A DNA stretch of 5,405 bases, taken from Lentisphaeria bacterium (lineage in GTDB: Bacteria > Verrucomicrobiota > Lentisphaeria > Victivallales > UBA1829). Below the pieces are notes generated by a model. The model worked only from the letters and a program-made list of their open reading frames with translations, searched no databases and was not told where the DNA came from. Both the position numbers and the translations under genes were made by a program. This document shows, in pieces, positions 1-4,786 of the stretch. The number at the start of each line of letters is the position of its first letter. Positions within the stretch are counted from its first letter, which is position 1. The stretch covers positions 1-5,405 of the forward strand of contig DXVA01000304.1 of assembly GCA_019408975.1 (NCBI GenBank), read 5' to 3'.

Positions 1-1
1 G

Positions 2-769
2 TTGTTTTTCCCGACGGAAAGGATTACGGATTCCGTTTCCGTTGTTTTTACGGAACAGCCGGGAATCCGTATTCTGTGCCGGGCTTCCGGCGTTCCTGCG
101 GACGAATCCAATATCTGCTGGAAAGCCGCTGAACTCTACCTGAAAGCCGCAGGGATCGAAGCGGGAATGGAGATTACCGTTGACAAACGGATTCCCGTGG
201 CGGCGGGGATGGGCGGCGGCAGTTCCGATGCGGCGGCAGTCCTGCTGCTGTTGCAGAAAAAGTTTGGCGCTCTGGATAGTAACGCGGTTTACCGGATTGC
301 CGGGAAAATCGGCGCCGACGTTCCGTTTTTCCTGAATCCGGTTCCGTCTGTCGGACGCGGCGTCGGGGAGCTTCTGGAAGAGGCGACGGATATTCCGCGT
401 ACTTTGCCGCTCCTGATCGTTGCGCCGGAATTTCCGGTGAGTGCTCCGTGGAGCTACCGTCATCTGGATCATTCCGCCGCTGCAAAGGATATGCGTTCTT
501 TGGAATCGCTTCTGGATGCGCTGCGCAAAGAGGATTTTCTGCGTGCGGCGTCTTTTCTGCGGAATGATCTGGAATATGCCGTCATGGAGAAATTTCCGCT
601 GCTGGGACTCCTGAAGCGGGAACTTGCCTCCGGCGGAAGCCGGGTCATGGTAAGCGGAAGCGGTCCCACGCTGTTTGTTTTTTATGAGAGCTTCGAGGCG
701 CGGGAACGTGTCTGGGAGCAGGTGAATGCAAGAATCGGAAACTATGCAGTAAAACTGTTGAAAGCATAA
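2..769 (+). CDS. ispE: 4-diphosphocytidyl-2-C-methyl-D-erythritol kinase, 5' truncated by window edge
   Basis: IspE is a cytosolic GHMP-family kinase that phosphorylates the 2-hydroxyl of CDP-methylerythritol with ATP, in the MEP route to isoprenoid precursors. The 255 visible residues contain the glycine-rich ATP loop PVAAGMGGGSSDAAA (residues 65-79), the catalytic-Asp segment GADVPFF (Asp106), the NDLE motif (188-191) and the C-terminal GHMP motif SGSGPTLF (218-225). In E. coli IspE the catalytic Asp is residue 141, so about 35 N-terminal residues are missing, including the substrate-side Lys and the usual YHxLxT segment. The TTG at position 2 is therefore most likely an internal Leu and not the start. 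One oddity is that GADVPFFL is followed by NPVPSVGRGVGE, where many family members have a Gly-Gly pair. The gene ends with TAA, 16 nt before the next gene, which suggests co-transcription. The family assignment is firm. Confidence 0.95.
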   Translation: MFFPTERITDSVSVVFTEQPGIRILCRASGVPADESNICWKAAELYLKAAGIEAGMEITVDKRIPVAAGMGGGSSDAAAVLLLLQKKFGALDSNAVYRIAGKIGADVPFFLNPVPSVGRGVGELLEEATDIPRTLPLLIVAPEFPVSAPWSYRHLDHSAAAKDMRSLESLLDALRKEDFLRAASFLRNDLEYAVMEKFPLLGLLKRELASGGSRVMVSGSGPTLFVFYESFEARERVWEQVNARIGNYAVKLLKA

Positions 770-785
770 CAAAAGGATCAGTAAA

Positions 786-1295
786 ATGAGTGAAAGCGCT
801 CCCCAAGTCGTGATCGAGACAACTCTCGGTTCCATTACCCTTGAACTGTTTGCCAAAGATACACCGCTCACGGTAGAAAATTTCCTTTCCTACGTGAAGT
901 CAGGTCATTATGTCAACACGATTTTTCACAGAGTCATTCCCGGATTCATGATTCAGGGCGGCGGACTGACTGCTGACATGAACCAGAAACCGACGCAGGC
1001 TCCGATTAAGAATGAAGCGGCGAACGGCGGTTCCAACAAACGCGGCACCATTGCCATGGCGCGTACCGGTGTGATTGACAGCGCCACCTGTCAGTTCTTC
1101 ATCAATACGGTTGACAATGATTTTCTTGATCATCAGGACAACTCGCCGCGCGGTTTCGGCTACTGTGTTTTCGGTCATGTCGTGGAAGGTATGGACGTAG
1201 TCGATAAAATTGAAAAAGTTGCGACCGGTTCCAAAGCCGGGCATGATGATGTCCCTGTCGAAACGGTGACAATCATTCGCGCCGCACAAGTTTGA
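786..1295 (+). CDS. ppiB: Cyclophilin-type peptidyl-prolyl cis-trans isomerase (PpiB-like)
   Basis: This cyclophilin catalyses cis-trans isomerisation of Xaa-Pro peptide bonds and assists protein folding. At 169 residues with no signal peptide or membrane segment it matches the cytoplasmic PpiB type (E. coli PpiB is 164 residues). One cyclophilin domain fills the protein. The active-site block FHRVIPGFMIQGG holds Arg49, Phe54 and Gln57. IKNEA follows at 74-78, GTIAMART at 87-94, and SATCQFFINTVDN at 99-111 with Gln103 and Phe105. The C-terminal part has GYCVFGHVVEGMDVVDKI and a GHDDVPVE loop, as in PpiB. The ATG is well supported because AAAAGGA (771-777) lies 8 nt upstream. It sits 16 nt after ispE, so it probably shares that transcript. 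An 8-bp repeat array begins on the base after its TGA stop, and the first good terminator is 155 nt further on. Confidence 0.95.
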   Translation: MSESAPQVVIETTLGSITLELFAKDTPLTVENFLSYVKSGHYVNTIFHRVIPGFMIQGGGLTADMNQKPTQAPIKNEAANGGSNKRGTIAMARTGVIDSATCQFFINTVDNDFLDHQDNSPRGFGYCVFGHVVEGMDVVDKIEKVATGSKAGHDDVPVETVTIIRAAQV

Positions 1296-1359
1296 TTGCG
1301 AGATTGCGAAGTTGCGAAGTTGCGAGATTGCGAGATTGCGAGATTGCGAAGTTGCGGGG
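1296..1359 (+). repeat. 8-bp tandem repeat array, about 8 units (array 1, forward orientation)
   Basis: Eight head-to-tail octamers run without gaps. The first seven are either TTGCGAGA or TTGCGAAG, in the order A-G-G-A-A-A-G (A ends GA, G ends AG). The eighth is degenerate (TTGCGGGG). The first unit starts on the base after the cyclophilin stop codon. The unit is 8 bp and 8 x 3 = 24, so every reading frame gives an 8-residue repeat peptide; long open frames here are a by-product of the repeat. Part of the array is exactly complementary to the second array at 1724-1811. The family is not one I can name; in style it recalls the short tandemly repeated repetitive (STRR) sequences of cyanobacteria, whose unit is 7 bp. 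Confidence 0.95.
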
Positions 1360-1449
1360 AAGATTCTGTTTAGGTATGGTTGTATCTTCCTTATAATTTG
1401 CAACTTGCAAGTATCTTTCATGTTATCGTTGTAAGATGTCATGTAATCC

Positions 1450-1486
1450 GCGATGAATGAGGACGATCTTCATTCATCGCCTTTTT
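1450..1486 (+). terminator. Rho-independent terminator for the ispE-ppiB transcript
   Basis: An 11-bp perfect stem, GCGATGAATGA (1450-1460) with TCATTCATCGC (1470-1480), closes a 9-nt loop and is followed by C and five Ts (1482-1486). This is a textbook intrinsic terminator on the plus strand. It lies 155 nt past the cyclophilin stop, so the inferred 3' UTR would include all of repeat array 1. Confidence 0.85.
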
Positions 1487-1489
1487 GCA

Positions 1490-1639
1490 TTATTCCAAAG
1501 TTACTTTGAATTCTACGCCAGAATTAACTTCTTTATTAAAAAAATAGTGCGATGCTTTGCATCGCAAAAACAGCTGCGTAAGCTGGTCGCCGCAGGCGAA
1601 ATCCCCGATAGAGCGTATGCTTACATCGCGGTAGTTCAT
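1490..1639 (-). other. Unproven small open frame (49 codons) over a GC-rich island
   Basis: Reading the minus strand from the ATG complementary to 1637-1639 gives a 49-codon frame ending with TAA at 1490-1492. It begins MNYRDVSIRS, contains FACGDQLTQLFLRCKAS and ends in EFKVTLE. The layout distantly recalls the N-terminal OB-fold of YhaM-type 3'-5' exoribonucleases, but the resemblance is too short to rely on. No good Shine-Dalgarno is visible; a GGA sits immediately before the ATG. A terminator-like hairpin lies inside it, and the plus strand is open in the same codon register. It could be a degraded gene end, a structured RNA, or chance. I do not call it a gene. Confidence 0.15.
1548..1566. 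other. Perfect 8-bp hairpin with flanking A-tract
   Basis: TGCGATGC (1548-1555) and GCATCGCA (1559-1566) form a perfect stem around a TTT loop. On the minus strand the stem is followed after a few bases by a run of seven Ts (complement of 1538-1544), so it could act as an intrinsic terminator for leftward transcription. No convincing minus-strand gene enters it. Two more small hairpins follow at 1571-1585 and 1587-1599. Confidence 0.45.
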
Positions 1640-1723
1640 TCCAGATAAAATCCATCTTGATTACTCAAATACATATTTTTGTGTCGGCATTTCTTTTTTG
1701 ATTTCACTTTTCTCTTGATCTCT

Positions 1724-1811
1724 TTTCGCAACTTCGCAACTTCACAACTTCACAACTTTGCAACTTCACAACTTCGCAATCTCGCAATCTCGCAATCTCG
1801 CAATCTCGCAA
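1724..1811 (-). repeat. 8-bp tandem repeat array, 11 units (array 2, inverted orientation)
   Basis: Eleven contiguous octamers run in opposite orientation to array 1. On the plus strand they read TTTCGCAA, CTTCGCAA, CTTCACAA twice, CTTTGCAA, CTTCACAA, CTTCGCAA, then TCTCGCAA four times. The reverse complements are TTGCGAAG and TTGCGAGA, with point variants only in the promoter-distal units. The four promoter-proximal units are identical. Positions 1769-1803 are perfectly complementary to 1320-1354 in array 1. The array ends 39 bp before the -35 box of the downstream promoter, and the sequence between is a pyrimidine tract (1812-1850). Confidence 0.95.
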
Positions 1812-1850
1812 TCTTTTCCACATCTCTCTGCAATTTTTCCGTTTTCCCTC

Positions 1851-1878
1851 TTGACAATGTTCCTGAATGGATTATAAT
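1851..1878 (+). promoter_or_regulatory. Sigma70-type promoter for the Gfo/Idh/MocA gene
   Basis: A perfect TTGACA (1851-1856) and a perfect TATAAT (1873-1878) are separated by 16 bp. Initiation is expected near 1885, giving a leader of about 64 nt before the ATG at 1949. The repeat array just upstream and the pyrimidine tract between could influence it, but nothing in the sequence shows how. Confidence 0.85.
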
Positions 1879-1883
1879 AATAG

Positions 1884-1897
1884 GTGTCACGTGTTAC
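1884..1897. promoter_or_regulatory. Imperfect palindrome at the predicted transcription start
   Basis: A 14-bp imperfect dyad, GT-nn-CACGTG-nn-AC, is centred on CACGTG at 1888-1893 and overlaps the expected start site. That is a typical place for a repressor operator. It is short and there is one copy, so the regulatory role is inference only. Confidence 0.3.
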
Positions 1898-1937
1898 TAA
1901 GCGTTCATTGCCGATGTGCAAAACAATAACAAAAAAC

Positions 1938-1941
1938 GGAG
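1938..1941 (+). promoter_or_regulatory. Shine-Dalgarno site that sets the start of the dehydrogenase gene
   Basis: GGAG (1938-1941) lies 7 nt before the ATG at 1949. It favours that ATG over the in-frame GTG at 1916, which would add eleven polar, lysine/asparagine-rich residues ahead of the conserved Rossmann start. Confidence 0.8.
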
Positions 1942-1948
1942 AAACGAA

Positions 1949-2974
1949 ATGTTGAAGTTCGGAATCATCGGAGCCGGCCGCCTTGGAAATGTCCATGCCG
2001 GCAACATCGCCCAGTTGAAGAACCTGGCAGGGATTGACGCCCAGGTCGCAGCAGTTTATGATCCGAAGGAATCCGCCGCAAAGGACATGCACGAAAAATA
2101 CGGAGCGGCCATCTGCTCCGGACCGGAAGAACTTGCCGGTATTCCGGATCTGGATGCGGTCGTCATAGCGTCGCCCACTTACTGTCATCAGGAGGGAATC
2201 CGTGCCGCAGTCGCCGCAGATAAGCATATCTTCTGTGAGAAGCCGCTCTGCCGCGATCTGAAGAATTCACTTGAAATGCTTGAACTCGTCAAAAAGTCCA
2301 AAAAGTTTTTTGCGATCGGTTTTGTCCGCCGCGCCATGGCGAAGACCAAAAAATGCAAGGAACTGCTTGATTCGGGGCTGATCGGCAGAATCCGTTTCTG
2401 CAATGTGGATCTTCCTCTTGGGATGTACCGTCGGGAATATGGCGACTGGTTTACGGATTTCGATAAGTGCGGCGGTGTCATCGTGGATATGCTTGCGCAT
2501 CATGTCGACCTTGCCAACTGGTTTTTCGGGAAACCGGAGCGAGTCTATGCAGACGGTATGCTTCTGGACCCGGCTCAGAAAGAACCCTCCGACATGGTGG
2601 ACGGCATCATTACCTACAAAAACGGCGTGATCTGCAATATGTTCTGCACTTGGCAGAGATTCGGGCGTTCCAATGAGCTGATGGAAATCTACGGTGAGAA
2701 AGGTTCTCTGAGCCTGAGCGGTGCCGAGACGATCGCCTACTGCCCGCTTGGCGGGGAAAAACAGGAGATCGCAGTTGATGCTGCGGCGGATGCGGGAATC
2801 GGCGTGGAGGAGGTTAAAGTCGCTTCCGGATACACGCAGGAGATCATTGATTTCGCCCATAATATCCTCGGCAGGAAAGTCGAACTGCCGGGTGTTCAGG
2901 ATGGATTCAATTCCATTGAAATTGCCCTCGGCATGATCGAATCCGTCAGGACCAGGCAGGTTTATAAGTTCTGA
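1949..2974 (+). CDS. Gfo/Idh/MocA-family NAD(P)-dependent oxidoreductase
   Basis: The 341 residues are the usual length for this family of sugar or cyclitol dehydrogenases, which oxidise a ring or side-chain hydroxyl with NAD(P). The N-terminal Rossmann domain starts at once with FGIIGAGRLG, holding GxGxxG at 8-13. Asp38 ends the second strand (AAVYD). The family EKP motif is at 97-99, with Lys98 the expected catalytic lysine. The C-terminal domain has GGVIVDMLAHHVDLANW (175-191), matching the GG-x3-D-x3-H-x2-D pattern, with Asp180 and His184 as likely catalytic residues. The closest resemblance I see is to myo-inositol 2-dehydrogenase (IolG), but the RRFDP-like segment reads RRAMA here, so the substrate is left open. 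It has its own promoter and terminator and no adjacent sugar-transport or iol genes, so it looks monocistronic. The family is certain; the substrate is unknown. Confidence 0.93.
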   Translation: MLKFGIIGAGRLGNVHAGNIAQLKNLAGIDAQVAAVYDPKESAAKDMHEKYGAAICSGPEELAGIPDLDAVVIASPTYCHQEGIRAAVAADKHIFCEKPLCRDLKNSLEMLELVKKSKKFFAIGFVRRAMAKTKKCKELLDSGLIGRIRFCNVDLPLGMYRREYGDWFTDFDKCGGVIVDMLAHHVDLANWFFGKPERVYADGMLLDPAQKEPSDMVDGIITYKNGVICNMFCTWQRFGRSNELMEIYGEKGSLSLSGAETIAYCPLGGEKQEIAVDAAADAGIGVEEVKVASGYTQEIIDFAHNILGRKVELPGVQDGFNSIEIALGMIESVRTRQVYKF

Positions 2975-2993
2975 TTCATTTCCTGCCTGATTG

Positions 2994-3029
2994 AAAAAAG
3001 CCGGGTTTCCGAAAGGAGCCCGGCTTTTT
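2994..3029. terminator. Bidirectional intrinsic terminator in the convergence zone
   Basis: GCCGGG (3000-3005) pairs with CCCGGC (3019-3024), with an inner TCC-GAAA-GGA extension. The stem is flanked by six As (2994-2999) and five Ts (3025-3029), so it carries a U-tract in both directions. It lies 19 nt after the dehydrogenase stop and should end that transcript. It can also back up termination of the leftward flotillin operon. Confidence 0.9.
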
Positions 3030-3072
3030 CAGTTTCGCAACTGAGGAGCGCATTGCTGAATCATTTGCCCTG

Positions 3073-3117
3073 AAACAAATTCCCCCCTCCCGCATTGCCG
3101 CTGCGGAAGGGGGGAAT
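3073..3117 (-). terminator. Intrinsic terminator of the flotillin operon
   Basis: A perfect 9-bp outer stem, ATTCCCCCC (3079-3087) with GGGGGGAAT (3109-3117), continues inward past one mismatch to CCGCA/TGCGG (3090-3094 with 3102-3106) and a 7-nt loop. Read leftward it is followed by a T-rich TTTGTTT tract (complement of 3073-3079). It sits 17 nt past the flotillin stop codon, which marks it as the first terminator met by that transcript. Confidence 0.75.
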
Positions 3118-3134
3118 CTGTATATTGAGACGGG

Positions 3135-4766
3135 TCACTGCTGCGGGGCAGGCGTTTCTTTCCGGTTGCTGTCCTCCTGAATCTTGCCGAGGTAGCCGGG
3201 CAGATCAATTCCAGCCATTCCGGCGACGTCATGAAGCGGAGGAATACTCTGCATCATGCCGCTGAGGAAGTTGGCAGTGGAGCTCTTGCCGTTGACCTGC
3301 TGTCCGCCGTCCCAGACTGTGACTTTGTCGATCTTGATGTTCTTGATCGCCTCGGTCTGGAGCTTGACAAGTTCTTCCAGTTTTTCGATGAGGAGCATTT
3401 TTCCTGCGGCGTCCGCATTGCCGTTGCAGGAGGCGATGATCTGGTTGTAACCATCGCCTTTGGCTTTGAGGATTTCATAGTTGCCTCGTGCTTCCGCCTC
3501 CAGTTTTGCATAAATGGCATCGGCTTCGCCTTTGGCTTCGCGCCTGCGTTTTTCAGCTTCCGCCTCGGCCTGAATCACGATCTGTTCCTTTTCTATTTCC
3601 GCGTGGACAAGCGTTTCAGCCTTCTGTTTTTCGGTTTCCATCTTGGCGCGTGCGATCTGGGCGAGCATTTCGGCTTCGTAATCCGCCTGTTTGATTTTGG
3701 CTTCCGCGATGCGCTTTGCGGCTTCCGCCTGACGGTATGCATCGGCTTCGTTTTCCACCCTTGTCGCATTGGACTTCGCAATCTCGATGGCGGAGACGTT
3801 TTCTCCTTCGATTGCAAGGGCTTCCGCCTGTTTGATGGAAATACGGCGTTCTTTGTCGGCGTTTGCTTCACCGATCTGCGCCTGCGCTTCGGCTTCCTTG
3901 ATGGCGATGCGGCGCTGTTTGTCTGCGTCGGCTTCTCCGGACTGTGCCTGCGCTTCTGCCTGAGTTACGGCGATACGGCGCTCCCTGTCCGCATTGGCTT
4001 CTCCCGCCTGTGCTTCGGCTTCCGCCTGCGATACCGCGATACGCTGTGCCTTGCGCGCTTCGGCTTCACCGATTCCGCCCTTGCGTTCTTCTTCCGCGAC
4101 TTCGATACGCGCTTTGTTGATGGCTTCCGACGCCGCGCGCTTTCCGATTGCGTCGATGTACCCGCTTTCGTCCGTGATGTCGGTAATGTTGACGTTCAGG
4201 AGCAGGAGCCCGATCTTGTTGAGTTCCTCGGCGACGTTCTGTTCGATGCTGCGCAGGAACGTCTCGCGGTCGGAGTTGATCTGCTCGATCGTCATGGAGG
4301 CGATCACCAGACGCAGCTGACCGAAGATAATGTCCTTGGCAAGTTCCCCGATGGCGTCCGGCTGGAGCCCCAGCAGACGGTTTGCCGCGTTGCCCATGAG
4401 CATTTCATCCGTGCTGACGCCGACCGTAAAGACCGACGGCACATTGATGCGGATGTTCTGTTTGCAGAGCGCGTTGCGCAGGTTTACCTCAAGCTGGATC
4501 GGGCGCAGGGAGAGAAAGCCGTAGTCCTGGACGACCGGCCAGATGAAAGCGGTGCCGCCGTGAATACAGCGTGCCGCATGTTTCGTTGTTTTGTCCTTGT
4601 GGAAAATCTGTGAACCGTAAATGACCATGATCCGGTCGGACGGGCATTTTTTGATTCGTGCAAGGACTCCGATGAAAACGGCGAACGCCACGAATGCGAT
4701 GATGACGATGAGCAGAACCGCTCCGCCTCCGATCTGTTGAGCTGCGAGTAATGGAATCAATTCCAT
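3135..4766 (-). CDS. Flotillin family protein (FloT/YqiK-like, SPFH domain)
   Basis: Flotillins are membrane-anchored scaffold proteins that oligomerise into membrane microdomains. This one has 543 residues, close to E. coli YqiK (about 553) and B. subtilis FloT (509). A single hydrophobic segment (about 15-37) follows a short polar start. The SPFH/PHB domain spans about 39-205 and includes the family-typical SMTIEQINSDRETF (157-170) and NVNITDITDESGYIDAIGKR (191-210). A long Ala/Glu-rich coiled-coil region (about 210-440) contains five 22-residue repeats. The C-terminal IKIDKVTVWDGG (477-488) and a hydrophobic tail resemble FloT. The start is supported by AAGGAG (4773-4778), 6 nt upstream of the ATG. 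It lies 20 nt after the NfeD-like gene, the order known for yuaF-floT and yqiJ-yqiK, so the two probably form an operon and work together. Promoter evidence lies outside the window. I give no symbol because FloT and YqiK subtypes cannot be separated here. Confidence 0.93.
   Translation of the reverse strand: MELIPLLAAQQIGGGAVLLIVIIAFVAFAVFIGVLARIKKCPSDRIMVIYGSQIFHKDKTTKHAARCIHGGTAFIWPVVQDYGFLSLRPIQLEVNLRNALCKQNIRINVPSVFTVGVSTDEMLMGNAANRLLGLQPDAIGELAKDIIFGQLRLVIASMTIEQINSDRETFLRSIEQNVAEELNKIGLLLLNVNITDITDESGYIDAIGKRAASEAINKARIEVAEEERKGGIGEAEARKAQRIAVSQAEAEAQAGEANADRERRIAVTQAEAQAQSGEADADKQRRIAIKEAEAQAQIGEANADKERRISIKQAEALAIEGENVSAIEIAKSNATRVENEADAYRQAEAAKRIAEAKIKQADYEAEMLAQIARAKMETEKQKAETLVHAEIEKEQIVIQAEAEAEKRRREAKGEADAIYAKLEAEARGNYEILKAKGDGYNQIIASCNGNADAAGKMLLIEKLEELVKLQTEAIKNIKIDKVTVWDGGQQVNGKSSTANFLSGMMQSIPPLHDVAGMAGIDLPGYLGKIQEDSNRKETPAPQQ
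3780..4109 (-). repeat. Five in-frame 66-bp (22-residue) repeats in the flotillin gene
   Basis: Units start at residues 220, 242, 264, 286 and 308. Each begins Arg-Ile and has Gly-Glu at unit positions 14-15. The consensus is about RIAV-x-QAEAxAQ-x-GEANAD-x-x-R. The three central units are nearly identical (for example RIAVTQAEAQAQ and RIAIKEAEAQAQ), while the outer two have diverged. A 22-residue period is two 11-residue (hendecad) turns, which favours a straight extended coiled coil. Confidence 0.9.
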
Positions 4767-4772
4767 ATACGA

Positions 4773-4778
4773 CTCCTT
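4773..4778 (-). promoter_or_regulatory. Shine-Dalgarno site for the flotillin gene
   Basis: AAGGAG on the minus strand lies 6 nt before the flotillin ATG, inside the 20-nt gap after the NfeD-like stop codon. It fixes the start and supports translation from a shared transcript. Confidence 0.85.
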
Positions 4779-4786
4779 ATTTTATG

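Larger units (their letters stand above)
1360..1723. other. Intergenic segment between the two repeat arrays
   Basis: About 364 bp lie between the inverted arrays with no convincing protein gene. From left to right I see an imperfect 7-bp inverted repeat (GGAAGAT 1358-1364 with ATCTTCC 1384-1390), a TATAAT hexamer at 1392-1397 without a good -35 box, a 10-bp palindrome ACTTGCAAGT (1403-1412), a strong terminator (1450-1486), AT-rich DNA, a compact hairpin-rich island of about 53% GC (1548-1640), and pyrimidine-rich AT-rich DNA up to array 2. Hand counts give about 25% GC for 1481-1548 and 30% for 1641-1723. Confidence 0.8.

Noticed and set aside
900..1442. Minus-strand open frame of 180 codons over the cyclophilin gene
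   Set aside because: It overlaps most of a clear cyclophilin in antisense and begins in repeat-derived sequence.
1548..1640. tRNA gene
   Set aside because: Hairpins are present, but there is no cloverleaf with a matching acceptor stem, T-loop TTCRANY or anticodon arm.
1457..1648. Plus-strand open frame of 63 codons after the first array
   Set aside because: It starts inside the terminator hairpin, has no Shine-Dalgarno and no recognisable family. It shares codon register with the minus-strand frame, so at most one can be real.
1296..1811. CRISPR array
   Set aside because: The repeats are 8 bp and contiguous with no spacers, and no cas genes are nearby.
1296..1811. Insertion sequence with terminal inverted repeats
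   Set aside because: The interior of about 364 bp encodes no transposase and I see no target-site duplication. A non-autonomous element is not excluded but lacks positive evidence.
1679..1900. Plus-strand open frame encoding a repeated RNFATSQL/RNLAISQS-type peptide
   Set aside because: The protein repeat is the direct product of the 8-bp DNA repeat read three units at a time. There is no ribosome binding site and no family match.
1766..2227. Minus-strand open frame running from the dehydrogenase gene into array 2
   Set aside because: It is antisense to the conserved dehydrogenase N-terminus and ends in repeat-derived peptide.
3231..4613. Long plus-strand open frame of 460 codons opposite the flotillin gene
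   Set aside because: It is fully antisense to a well-supported flotillin, with no family motif and Phe/Arg-rich translation. The flotillin's Ala/Glu/Lys-rich repeats leave few stop codons on the other strand.
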